From CAIJXB01 sp964455905 (GTDB taxonomy: Bacteria; Chlamydiota; Chlamydiia; Chlamydiales; Rhabdochlamydiaceae): a stretch of 64,000 nt of DNA. The stretch covers positions 42,352 through 106,351 of the forward strand of contig CAYVYN010000007.1 in NCBI GenBank assembly GCA_964455905.1. The letters are read 5' to 3'. Under the pieces are notes generated by a model that was not told the DNA's origin, made no database searches, and saw nothing but the letters and a program-made list of their open reading frames with translations. This document shows, one piece after another, positions 9,501 through 17,195 of the stretch; positions within the stretch are counted from its first letter, which is position 1, and every line of letters starts with the position of its first letter. The translations under genes were made by a program, and so were the position numbers.

Positions 9501-9815
9501 CTAATTGAATGCGCTAGCAGAAGACAAAAGTGGATTGATATGGGACAATCTTTAAACCTCTATCTATTTGAGCCAAGCGGTAAAAAACTTCATCAAATGT
9601 ATCTTTTTGCATGGACAAAAGGAGTAAAAACCACTTACTACCTAAGAAGCTCTGCCGCAACACAAATTGAAAAGTCTACAATGGACATCAACAAAAGAGG
9701 CCTTCAACCAAGATGGATGAAAGCTAAATCAGCCTCAGGTAACGTCCAAGTAGAAAGAGATGGCGCAAAGCCTTTAAGTTGTGGGTTAGATGGAACCTGT
9801 GAAAGCTGTCAATAG
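6564..9815 (+). CDS. nrdA: Class I ribonucleoside-diphosphate reductase, alpha subunit
   Basis: Catalytic subunit reducing NDPs to dNDPs. The 1083-residue length reflects extra N-terminal regulatory modules. ATP-cone 1 is at about 45-140 (VVKRNGSLVPFRRDRI), cone 2 at about 152-245 (VSRKDGSIARFNPMKI), and a degenerate third cone at about 270-360. Multiple cones are typical of chlamydial NrdA. The catalytic barrel keeps C494 (LSSCYLS), N706-L-C708-T-E710 (the radical cysteine and its partners) and C723 (AVCNLGS). The C-terminal tail carries the shuttle pair in CGLDGTCESCQ. The start is backed by an AGGAG 8 bases upstream. It forms an operon with nrdB, 21 bases downstream, under two NrdR boxes. 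Confidence 0.97.
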   Translation: MSQKHKSSEESAATDAAASLQNPLAALQSLSKAKKTTPYDVEKDSFTVVKRNGSLVPFRRDRIFKALEMAFHDTKKIDKATGLSEEVLAHINEVADAVAEELIYMASKGSCLTVEGIQDLVEVTLMKKDHHDVARDYIIYRDQHKALREDSPQSLKVSRKDGSIARFNPMKIAATIEDAFRRSKSIEGPSSESIIESVNFITQTVVAKAVALSKSQEVLSLNTIQDEIEYQLMKEGHFSVAKSFILHRSFIGEQSSTALEEPVQEEKNQTIFVTVDALGEKTFVTENQLFQRLKFACRGLENTVSAEILLQESIKNFYEEMKETEVDQANIMAAKSKIEIEPAYSTVASRLLLDVLYRETFKSNASSPNLESAHRKYFKEYLQEGVNLKRLDPKLLTYNLDKLSQAIQIQRDDQFTYLGLQTLYDRYFIHDNDRRLETPQIFWMRVAMGLALNEGEQKDKRAIEFYDLLSSFAFTSSTPTLFNSGTLHSQLSSCYLSTINDDLSHIFKVVSDDAQLSKWAGGIGNDWTNVRATGAKIQGTNGKSQGIIPFLKVANDTAVAVNQGGKRKGAMCAYLETWHLDIEDFLELRKNTGDERRRTHDMNIANWIPDLFMKRVVESGSWTLFSPSDVPDLHDLYGAAFDKRYAEYEKMAENGEIKLFKKLEALQLWRKMLSMLFETGHPWITFKDPSNIRSPQDHMGVVHSSNLCTEILLNTSASETAVCNLGSINLPMHIGPNGLDEKKLSQTIRTAIRMLDNVIDINFYPIKEAAHSNLQHRPVGLGLMGFQDALYMQNISYASHEAVAFADKSMEMISYYAILASSELAEERGAYPSYKGSKWDRGLLPIDTIALLQKERGHHLEMDTSVSMDWSKVRESIKKYGMRNSNTMAIAPTATISNITGVSQSIEPMYKHLFVKSNLSGEFTIPNLYLVEKLKEMSLWDEHMLDDLKYFDGSIAEIDRIPQDIKQIFLTAFEIAPEWLIECASRRQKWIDMGQSLNLYLFEPSGKKLHQMYLFAWTKGVKTTYYLRSSAATQIEKSTMDINKRGLQPRWMKAKSASGNVQVERDGAKPLSCGLDGTCESCQ

Positions 9816-9836
9816 AACTATTTTTTGGAGAACACT

Positions 9837-10910
9837 ATGTTAGATTTTGAAAATGATACAAGCTCCTCTTCTGCTTCTATGGCAAAGGGGGCTGAAAAAC
9901 GCGTAAACGTCAAAGACAAACGTCTTATCAACTGTAAGACTGTTGATGTAAACCAATTAATGCCCCTTAAATACCACTGGGCATGGGAGCATTACCTCAA
10001 CGGGTGTGCTAACAACTGGATGCCTACGGAAGTTCCTATGGGCAAAGATATCGAACTTTGGAAATCTGATCAGTTAAGCGCTGATGAAAGACTTGTCATC
10101 ATGCGAAACTTAGGATTTTTCAGTACAGCTGAAAGCCTTGTTGGAAACAACATTGTTCTTGCTATCTTTAAACATGTGACAAATCCAGAAGTGCGACAAT
10201 ATCTTCTTAGACAAGGATTTGAAGAGGCCATCCACACTCATACCTTCCATTATATTGTAGAATCTTTGTCTTTAAATCAGACAGAAATTTTTAACATGTA
10301 TAACGAAGTCAACACGATTCATGCTAAAGATCAATTTGAAATGAAACTCACAGAAGCAGTTCTACGATCTGACTTCAAAACAGATTCTCCTGAGGGCATG
10401 CAAAAGTTCTTAGAAAATCTAATTGGCTACTATATCATTATGGAAGGAATCTTCTTTTACAGTGGCTTTGTTATGATTTTATCTTTCCATCGTCAGAATA
10501 AAATGACAGGGATTGGAGAGCAATTTCAGTACATATTGCGAGATGAAACAATCCATCTAAACTTTGGAATTGACCTTATTAATGGAATTAAAGAGGAAAA
10601 TCCAGAGATCTGGACTCCTGAATTCCAAGATCATATTACAGATCTTATAAAAGAAGCCGTTGAGCTCGAAATCGCTTATGCGAAAGATTGCCTTCCTAAA
10701 GGCATCCTTGGGCTATCAGCTCCTATGTTTAGGGAATATGTGCAATATATTGCCGACCGCCGCTTAGAAAGAATTGGTCTTAAGACTTTGTTTAAATCTA
10801 AAAATCCATTTCCTTGGATGAGTGAAACTATAGATCTCGGAAAAGAAAAAAACTTTTTCGAAACAAGGGTTACAGAGTATCAGTCAGCTGCAAACTTAGT
10901 TTGGAACTAA
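9837..10910 (+). CDS. nrdB: Ribonucleotide reductase beta subunit, class Ic (Mn/Fe, Phe for Tyr)
   Basis: Metal-cofactor subunit of the reductase. I start at the ATG at 9837, preceded by TTGGAG at 6 bases, rather than at the in-frame TTG at 9825; this gives 357 residues. In this numbering the metal ligands are E99 (STAESLVGNN), E130 and H133 (FEEAIHTHTF), with further ligands in IIMEGIFFYS and in RDETIHLNFG. The residue at the radical-Tyr position is F137 and the first ligand is Glu, not Asp. Both are hallmarks of the class Ic enzyme known from Chlamydia trachomatis, which uses a Mn(IV)/Fe(III) centre instead of a tyrosyl radical. It is co-transcribed with nrdA and followed by a strong terminator. 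Confidence 0.97.
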   Translation: MLDFENDTSSSSASMAKGAEKRVNVKDKRLINCKTVDVNQLMPLKYHWAWEHYLNGCANNWMPTEVPMGKDIELWKSDQLSADERLVIMRNLGFFSTAESLVGNNIVLAIFKHVTNPEVRQYLLRQGFEEAIHTHTFHYIVESLSLNQTEIFNMYNEVNTIHAKDQFEMKLTEAVLRSDFKTDSPEGMQKFLENLIGYYIIMEGIFFYSGFVMILSFHRQNKMTGIGEQFQYILRDETIHLNFGIDLINGIKEENPEIWTPEFQDHITDLIKEAVELEIAYAKDCLPKGILGLSAPMFREYVQYIADRRLERIGLKTLFKSKNPFPWMSETIDLGKEKNFFETRVTEYQSAANLVWN

Positions 10911-10919
10911 AAAACTAGA

Positions 10920-10957
10920 TTCTTAGGAGCAAATATACTTGCTCCTAAGAACTTTTT
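10920..10957 (+). terminator. Rho-independent terminator of nrdAB
   Basis: A perfect 13-base stem (TTCTTAGGAGCAA / TTGCTCCTAAGAA) with a 6-base loop, followed by CTTTTTC. Confidence 0.9.
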
Positions 10958-11035
10958 CTGATTTCTGAAAACACCCTTAAAAGCTCTCTTGGCAAAAAGG
11001 ATTCTATCGCCTAAACTAACGCCAACTTAACAAGA

Positions 11036-14014
11036 ATGGGAGCATTGCTGGTATCACAAAATACCCGCTGTAATAAATCTATGACACAAACTTTTTTAAA
11101 GACACCCCAAGACACTTATAAAGATTTCATCGTCAAGAACTCTGCTAAAATAGAAGAATTGAATTGTTTTTTCCGAGAAATAGTACACGTGCCTTCCGGC
11201 GCCTCTATTATCCATTTAGAAAATACGGACCCTGAAAATCTTTTTTGTCTATCTTTTCAAACCTTACCCAAGAGTTCTAATGGAGCACCTCACATTCTAG
11301 AACATACGGTTCTTTGTGGCTCAGAAAAATTCCCAGTGAAAGATCCCTTTTTTTCGATGACAAGAAGAAGCTTAAACACGTTTATGAACGCTTTTACAGG
11401 AGCTGATTTCACCTGTTATCCTGCAGCTTCGCAAATCGAAAAAGACTTCTACAATCTTCTTGATGTTTATATAGATGCTGTTTTTCACGCGAATCTAAAT
11501 AAAGAAAGTTTTCTACAAGAAGGCTTTCGTGTTGAATTTTCTGAAAAAGAAAACGAAAATACGCCTCTAGTTTTTAAAGGGATTGTCTACAATGAAATGA
11601 AAGGAGCTTTATCTTCTGGAGAAAGCAGACTGTGGCATGAAATGTTAGAAGCGCTATTTCCGAACTTACCCTACGCGTACAACTCAGGCGGAACTCCTAA
11701 AGAAATTCCAAACTTAACTTACGATGAACTCCTCGATTTTTATAAAACCAACTACCAACCTAGTCGATGCCTTTTCTTTTTTTATGGTAACCTACCGCTT
11801 AAAAACCATTTAGATTTTTTAACTGATAAAATTTTAGGTTCAGCGCCCTCCTTGTCTTCTCTGCCACCCTTACCTAAGCAAAATAGATTTGCTCTGCCGG
11901 TTCATAAAACAGCTTGGTATGCTGTCAACGAATCTGAAAGCCTTGAAAAGAAAGTCATGGTTGCGATTGGATGGCTTACTTGCCCTCTTGTAGAACAAGA
12001 AGAGGTTTTGGCTTTATCTGTTCTAGACTCTATTTTGGCTGATACAGATGCCTCTCCTTTAAAAATGGCTCTTCTTAATTCTGGTCTTTGTACGCAAGCT
12101 GATGCATTTATTGATACCGAAATGAGTGAAGTGCCTTATGTTGTTGTTTGTAAAGGCTGTCAAGAAAGTGACATAGAAAAGATAGAAAATCTACTTTTAC
12201 TCGAGCTTAAACAACTTAGCGAAAAGCCTCTAGCCCAAGAGTGGATAGATGCAGCTATCCATCAACTAGAACTAGCTAAAATGGAAATAGCTAGCGACCA
12301 TTCTCCTTTTGGACTGACTCTATTTTTTAGATCAGCCTTAACAAAACAGCATGGATGTGATCCTAAAAAAACGTTACAACTCCACTCTTTATTTGAAGAA
12401 CTCTCATTAAAGGTAAAAGACCCTTATTACTTACCTAATATACTAAAAAAATATTTCGTAGAAAATACGCATAGAGCGCGTATTGTCATGATGCCAGATC
12501 CAACGCTTAGCCAAAAAGAATCTGAGGAAGAAAAAAAGCTTTTAGAAAAGCTAAAAAGTTCTTTATCAGCCGAAGAAAAAAAAGAGATCATTAAAACAAC
12601 CCTTGCTCTAGAAAAAATTCAAGAAAGCGAAGAAGATCAAGATATTTCCTGTCTTCCAAAAGTAACTCTTTCTGATGTTCCGATTCTTACAAGAGAGTTT
12701 TCTCTAGAAAACAGTAAAAAAAACAACACGACAATTTTTCATCATGACTGTTTTACAAATCACCTCGTTTATGCAGATATAGCCTTCGATCTTCCCAATC
12801 TCAAAGATGAAGAAATACCCTATCTACAACTGCTTTTATCCCTTCTACCAGAACTTGGAGCCGGAAAAAGGAGCTATAAGGAAAACCTGGAATATATACA
12901 AATGCATACAGGAGGTATTGGAATTGGGTGCTCTTTATATCCACAAGTACAACACCACGAAAAACTAAAACCTTCTATTTGCATGAAAGGAAAATGCCTA
13001 GAAAGAAAAGCAGATAGGCTGATACCTCTTATGCAAGAAATGCTATTAAGCCCAGATCTTAAAGATAAAAAGCGGATTGCAGAAAGAATTAAACAAACAC
13101 ACACACACCTACAAAATAAAATTTCCAAAAATGCTTTACGCTACGGTATACAGCTATCTTTAAGTGGTTATTCAAACACTACGCATTTCAACCATATGAG
13201 TAGTGGACTGCCTTACTATAATTTTATTCTTGCACTTGGTAATGATTTAGAAAACAAACTTCCTGAAGTACTCGATAAATTAGAAGCTATTCATGATAAG
13301 CTATTCACGTTTCATAATCCAACGCTTATCCTTTCTTGTGATAAATCTTTTTATGAAGATATTCACCACGAAAACTTCCTCGACATATCCTTGCCGAGTA
13401 AATCTTTTATTGAGTGGAATCCTGATTTTTCACTCACCCAACCAGAATCTCAAGGAAGAATTATCCCGGCTCAAGTAGCTTATAACGTACTATCTTATAA
13501 GGCTCCTTCCTATATACACCCTCACGCTCCAGCTTTAACGGTAGCTACAGAACTTTTAGATAATAAAGTTCTACACAATAAAATTAGAGAAATTGGTGGA
13601 GCTTACGGTTCTGGAGCAACCTACAGCGCCATGAATGGGTGTTTCTATCTACATTCTCATAGGGATCCTCATATCGACAGCACCTTTAAAACATTTAAAG
13701 AATCAATTTCTATTATCGCAAAAGGTAAATTCAACAAACAAGACTTAGAAGAAGCCAAGCTAGGGATTATCCAACAGTTTGATGCCCCTGTCCCGCCAAG
13801 TGATCGCGCGATGCTGGCGTATGGATGGCTTAAAGAAGGTAAAGGGAAACAGCTTCGTCAAGAATTTAGAGATAAAATCTTGAATCTTGATTCTAAACAA
13901 ATTCAAATAGCGTTAGAAGCGGAGCTATTAAATCAAGAGGGTGTCGCCGTTAGCTTTGCAGGAAAGGAAATTTTAGAAAAAGAAAATAAAATTCTTCCTA
14001 TACTACAAATCTGA
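11036..14014 (+). CDS. M16C-family zinc metalloprotease (presequence-protease-like)
   Basis: A large oligopeptidase related to mitochondrial/chloroplast PreP and Cym1. The inverted zinc motif is H86-I-L-E89-H90 (GAPHILEHTVLCGSEKFP), with the PreP-type continuation SLNTFMNAFTGADFTCYP. The distal zinc Glu is probably in VYNEMKGALS. The later region (RELGGAYG-like REIGGAYGSGATY, then YGWLKEGKG) is the substrate-closing half of the clamshell. At 992 residues it matches the four-domain M16C architecture. No signal peptide, so it acts in the cytosol and probably degrades peptides. The start is uncertain: ATG 11036 has a weak AAGA, and ATG 11081 (MTQTFLKTPQ) is the alternative. Confidence 0.88.
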   Translation: MGALLVSQNTRCNKSMTQTFLKTPQDTYKDFIVKNSAKIEELNCFFREIVHVPSGASIIHLENTDPENLFCLSFQTLPKSSNGAPHILEHTVLCGSEKFPVKDPFFSMTRRSLNTFMNAFTGADFTCYPAASQIEKDFYNLLDVYIDAVFHANLNKESFLQEGFRVEFSEKENENTPLVFKGIVYNEMKGALSSGESRLWHEMLEALFPNLPYAYNSGGTPKEIPNLTYDELLDFYKTNYQPSRCLFFFYGNLPLKNHLDFLTDKILGSAPSLSSLPPLPKQNRFALPVHKTAWYAVNESESLEKKVMVAIGWLTCPLVEQEEVLALSVLDSILADTDASPLKMALLNSGLCTQADAFIDTEMSEVPYVVVCKGCQESDIEKIENLLLLELKQLSEKPLAQEWIDAAIHQLELAKMEIASDHSPFGLTLFFRSALTKQHGCDPKKTLQLHSLFEELSLKVKDPYYLPNILKKYFVENTHRARIVMMPDPTLSQKESEEEKKLLEKLKSSLSAEEKKEIIKTTLALEKIQESEEDQDISCLPKVTLSDVPILTREFSLENSKKNNTTIFHHDCFTNHLVYADIAFDLPNLKDEEIPYLQLLLSLLPELGAGKRSYKENLEYIQMHTGGIGIGCSLYPQVQHHEKLKPSICMKGKCLERKADRLIPLMQEMLLSPDLKDKKRIAERIKQTHTHLQNKISKNALRYGIQLSLSGYSNTTHFNHMSSGLPYYNFILALGNDLENKLPEVLDKLEAIHDKLFTFHNPTLILSCDKSFYEDIHHENFLDISLPSKSFIEWNPDFSLTQPESQGRIIPAQVAYNVLSYKAPSYIHPHAPALTVATELLDNKVLHNKIREIGGAYGSGATYSAMNGCFYLHSHRDPHIDSTFKTFKESISIIAKGKFNKQDLEEAKLGIIQQFDAPVPPSDRAMLAYGWLKEGKGKQLRQEFRDKILNLDSKQIQIALEAELLNQEGVAVSFAGKEILEKENKILPILQI

Positions 14015-14080
14015 CTTGAGCTTTAGTTAAGTCCTAAGTAGAATAAAAAAAATCATGACTACTAGCCAAGGAGTTGCTTT

Positions 14081-15502
14081 ATGTCGTACTATAAATGCAT
14101 AACTACGTTATGTGCTTTTACTACACTATTTTCTTACGGTGCATTTGCCGCAGAGAAAGAATCACTAAATGAGCAAAAAACAGCTTGCTGCAGCTGCTCT
14201 CCCTTTATTTCTGTCGCTAAAAAATGCATGCCTTGCGTTGTTTTCATTCGTAATGAATCCACTGCAGAAAACGAATCTCCCTACGGACCTTCTCCATTTG
14301 ATCAGTTTGGCGATGATTTTTTTCAAAAATTTTTCGGATTTCCTCAAAGAGAGCAAAAAAAGACGCCTCAAATAGGCCTTGGCTCAGGATTCTTTGTGGC
14401 ATCTGATGGTTATATCATGACAAACGCTCACGTAGTAAAAGGAGCTGATAAAATCACAGTAGTTCTTCCAGACGATCGAGAGCTAGATGCTATTTTGGTG
14501 GGATCAGACCCTCATACAGATATTGCCGTGATTAAAATAGACGGCGCCGACTTTCCTTTTTTAGATCTTGGAGACTCTGACAAAATAGAAATAGGTGAAA
14601 GCGTAGCTGCCATAGGTAGTCCTTTCGAACTACAGGCAACTATTACTACTGGTGTAATTAGTGCTAAAGGAAGACAAAATCTACGCATTACTGATTTTGA
14701 AGACTTCATTCAAACAGATGCAGCTATTAACCCAGGAAATTCTGGTGGCCCTTTACTTAATTTACAAGGTGAAGTCATCGGAATCAACACAGCGATTGTT
14801 TCAAAGTCAGGCGGATCTATGGGAATAGGATTCGCTGTTCCTAGTAATATGGCAAGAAACATCATGAATCAAATCATTGATAAAGGCAGTGTTACAAGAG
14901 GATTTTTAGGGGTTTCTCTGCAACCTGTAGATAAAGACATAGCAGCAGCCTTCAATCTTGAAAAAGCTGAGGGAGCTCTTGTATCGGAAGTTTTAAAAGA
15001 TTCCCCTGCGGAAAAAGCTGGTATTAAACAAGGTGATATTATCCTGGAATACAATGGGATTGCGATTAAATCCATAGGAAGCTTCCGAAATGAAATTTCC
15101 TTGATGACTCCAGGGACAACCGTCCAATTAAAAATCAATCGCAAAGGAAGTACTCTTAACCTCCCAATTTCTTTAGGAACTGTAGCAGACCATCTCGCTG
15201 TTCCTGGAGGGATCGTCCAAAAACTAGGAGTAGAAATAGAGGCGTTATCCCCTGAGCTACGCAATCAATTAGGGTATGCAAAAGGAGAAGAGGGCGTAGT
15301 TATCACAAAAGTAAAACCTGGGTCTCCCGCTTCCATTGCAGGTTTAAGACCTGGATTTTTAGTACTTGCTGTAAACCATAAAAAAGTGACTACAGTAGCT
15401 GAATTTGGAGAAGCTTTGACTGATCCTGCTAATCAAAATAGAGCTCTTATTTTGGTAAAACACGGATCTACAACCAGATTCTACTCTATTAAACTTTCTT
15501 AA
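14081..15502 (+). CDS. htrA: Periplasmic serine protease HtrA/DegP
   Basis: A 473-residue envelope protease/chaperone. It has a Sec signal peptide (cleavage near GAFAAEKE) and a trypsin-like domain with catalytic triad H117 (MTNAHVV), D147 (HTDIAVIKID) and S221 (NPGNSGGPL). Two PDZ domains follow at about 270-360 and 385-470. Length and layout equal chlamydial HtrA, which degrades misfolded envelope proteins and is implicated in virulence in pathogenic relatives. The start is clear, with AAGGAG 8 bases before ATG. It follows the M16 protease on the same strand by 66 bases and is closed by a strong terminator. Confidence 0.96.
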   Translation: MSYYKCITTLCAFTTLFSYGAFAAEKESLNEQKTACCSCSPFISVAKKCMPCVVFIRNESTAENESPYGPSPFDQFGDDFFQKFFGFPQREQKKTPQIGLGSGFFVASDGYIMTNAHVVKGADKITVVLPDDRELDAILVGSDPHTDIAVIKIDGADFPFLDLGDSDKIEIGESVAAIGSPFELQATITTGVISAKGRQNLRITDFEDFIQTDAAINPGNSGGPLLNLQGEVIGINTAIVSKSGGSMGIGFAVPSNMARNIMNQIIDKGSVTRGFLGVSLQPVDKDIAAAFNLEKAEGALVSEVLKDSPAEKAGIKQGDIILEYNGIAIKSIGSFRNEISLMTPGTTVQLKINRKGSTLNLPISLGTVADHLAVPGGIVQKLGVEIEALSPELRNQLGYAKGEEGVVITKVKPGSPASIAGLRPGFLVLAVNHKKVTTVAEFGEALTDPANQNRALILVKHGSTTRFYSIKLS

Positions 15503-15505
15503 CAA

Positions 15506-15545
15506 AAAAGCTTCCCTATTTTTTCAAAGTAGGGAAGCTTTTACG
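15506..15545 (+). terminator. Terminator of htrA
   Basis: AAAAGCTTCCCTA (15506-15518) pairs perfectly with TAGGGAAGCTTTT (15530-15542). The A-rich entry and T-rich exit make it usable in both directions. Confidence 0.88.
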
Positions 15546-15574
15546 TTTATTTATATTCACAAAAAGGAAAAAAA

Positions 15575-16165
15575 ATGAAAAAAAAACTCATGACAATCCT
15601 TACTCTTCTCACCATACTAAACGTGCAACCTGGACTAGCAAAAAGCAGATCAAAAAGTGATACATGCAACGTAATACCCACACTACAAAACAGTAATAAA
15701 TATAAAAAACACATTGAAAATACTATTTGGGTAGTTCCTCCCCATTCTCTTTTAGCTTTTGAATACGAAGAAGGTACACATTCAACAGTATCAGACCAAA
15801 CTGTATGGGTGATAGATAGTTTTAAAAAGGGATATTTTTTCGGACACTCGTATGAAAGTATTAACCAAACAAACTTGTCTCAAATGAAAATCATGGGATC
15901 TGTCACAGATCTTGGAGATGTCTACATCACATTTTATCCTTTAGATGGCTCTCCAGAGAGTAAAGTAATAACAGGACTCGGGAAATTCCTGAAAAAAAAT
16001 GGACAATATGTTTTTCTTATGCAAATGAATAGTTCTCCCACAAACTCTTCTGGGCTCTCTCATTGGGCATACATGGTTAGCGTGAATAAGGAAAGCTGTT
16101 TTTATCAAAATCTTCCCGGTGAAAACATGAGTCTTCCAGACTTTTTAAAACAATTTGAAGAATAA
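15575..16165 (+). CDS. Exported hypothetical protein
   Basis: A 196-residue protein with a Sec signal peptide (MKKKLMTILTLLTILNVQPGLAKS). The mature part looks like a compact beta-rich domain: TIWVVPPHSLLAFEYEEG, QTVWVIDSFKKGYFFG, MGSVTDLGDVYITFYPLDG and WAYMVSVNKESCFYQNLP. I do not recognise the family; the pattern of strands with a central FGHS-like turn resembles small lipocalin-type or extracellular domains, but this is a guess. The start has AAAGGAAA 5-6 bases before the ATG. Own terminator follows. Confidence 0.65.
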   Translation: MKKKLMTILTLLTILNVQPGLAKSRSKSDTCNVIPTLQNSNKYKKHIENTIWVVPPHSLLAFEYEEGTHSTVSDQTVWVIDSFKKGYFFGHSYESINQTNLSQMKIMGSVTDLGDVYITFYPLDGSPESKVITGLGKFLKKNGQYVFLMQMNSSPTNSSGLSHWAYMVSVNKESCFYQNLPGENMSLPDFLKQFEE

Positions 16166-16169
16166 ACTC

Positions 16170-16200
16170 AGTCCTACAAAAGTAGGATTGCGTTTTTGTT
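16170..16200 (+). terminator. Terminator after the exported hypothetical protein
   Basis: AGTCCTAC / GTAGGATT stem with a tight loop, followed by GCGTTTTTGTTTTC. Confidence 0.8.
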
Positions 16201-16665
16201 TTCTACACCTTATTTCAAATCCACTTTAACAGCTCTTAAATGCTTTTGCTCCATCAATTTTTTGTCACAAAAGCCTTTAATCGATTGATACGCTATTTCG
16301 AACCTTTCTCACCTATTTTACATTAAATTTCCCTAAATGAAAGATTTCCAAAACCACACCGCTACGTAGATCAAAAAAGCAGTCACCTTTATGGAAAATC
16401 GTGGCTTCTAAACTTATTTGGAAAAGAATTTTCCTCATATATAGAGCTAAACTTCTAAAAAGACAAGAGAGTCCCGACTCTATCTGCTATTTACGCTATT
16501 TTAAAAAGGTATCAACCATAAAATCGCAGTTGAATTAGTTGCTATCACTAAGGCTGATAAAAAAACATCGGAATTTGGCTATGGCTCGAAAACAACTAAA
16601 TTTGCGCATGTGCAAAAGATCAATCAATAAATCCTTAAAAATTAAATCATTTTTTTAAACGAAAA
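16201..16665. other. 465-base stretch without an intact gene; possible decayed coding DNA
   Basis: No complete gene. On the plus strand a 41-codon open tail (16505-16627, stop at 16628-16630) reads KGINHKIAVELVAITKADKK and then SEFGYGSKTTKFAHVQKINQ. Just upstream, another frame reads through KRIFLIYRAKLLKRQESPDS. Shifting frames of coding-like composition suggest a degraded gene, but I cannot name it and see no terminal inverted repeats. Confidence 0.3.
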
Positions 16666-17133
16666 TTACAAACTTTTGCATAAATAATACTGAGATACAC
16701 CATTTGCATATCCATCTCTTTTAAACTCTAAATAAAAACCCATTTTGAGATAAAACTGATAGTCATAAAAACTCATTGTTTCTACAACAATACTGGAGTA
16801 TCCTTGTTTTAGAGCAAATTCTATAGCAGACTGGATAAGAGAGGTTCCTAAACCCTGTTTACGATATAAAGGGTCCACGTAAAGATATCTAATAGCCATG
16901 ATATTCCAAGAAGTTTCCGCGATAAGTGCACCTAAATAGGCTCCATCCTTTTTAGCAGCAAACACCTTGGAAAAAGATTCTTCATTAACCCCTGTTCTTT
17001 CAAACACTAAATTACGTAACCCTCTACAAACCCATTCTGTGATATCTTTATTCTCATCAATCGTCACAATCTCATCCTTAATTTTATACTGACACCCCTC
17101 AGCAACTTTCGTATAAGTAGCGTAAAAATTCAA
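16666..17133 (-). CDS. GNAT-family N-acetyltransferase
   Basis: A 155-residue acetyl-CoA-dependent acyltransferase. Motif A is IRYLYVDPLYR followed by the pyrophosphate-binding loop R91-K-Q-G-L-G96-T. Motif B is IVVETMSFYDYQFYLKMGF, the segment common in MarR-linked/PhnO-like small GNATs. No signal or membrane part. The substrate cannot be told from sequence; the FYLKMGFYLEFKRDGYANG end resembles general small-molecule acetyltransferases. It is divergent from pknD with 62 bases between, and has no partner gene. Confidence 0.85.
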   Translation of the reverse strand: MNFYATYTKVAEGCQYKIKDEIVTIDENKDITEWVCRGLRNLVFERTGVNEESFSKVFAAKKDGAYLGALIAETSWNIMAIRYLYVDPLYRKQGLGTSLIQSAIEFALKQGYSSIVVETMSFYDYQFYLKMGFYLEFKRDGYANGVSQYYLCKSL

Positions 17134-17195
17134 TCTAAAAAAGCAGCTCTCATAGATCCCTTGTAAAAAAAGAGAAAAAAAGATAAAAAAGTTTT

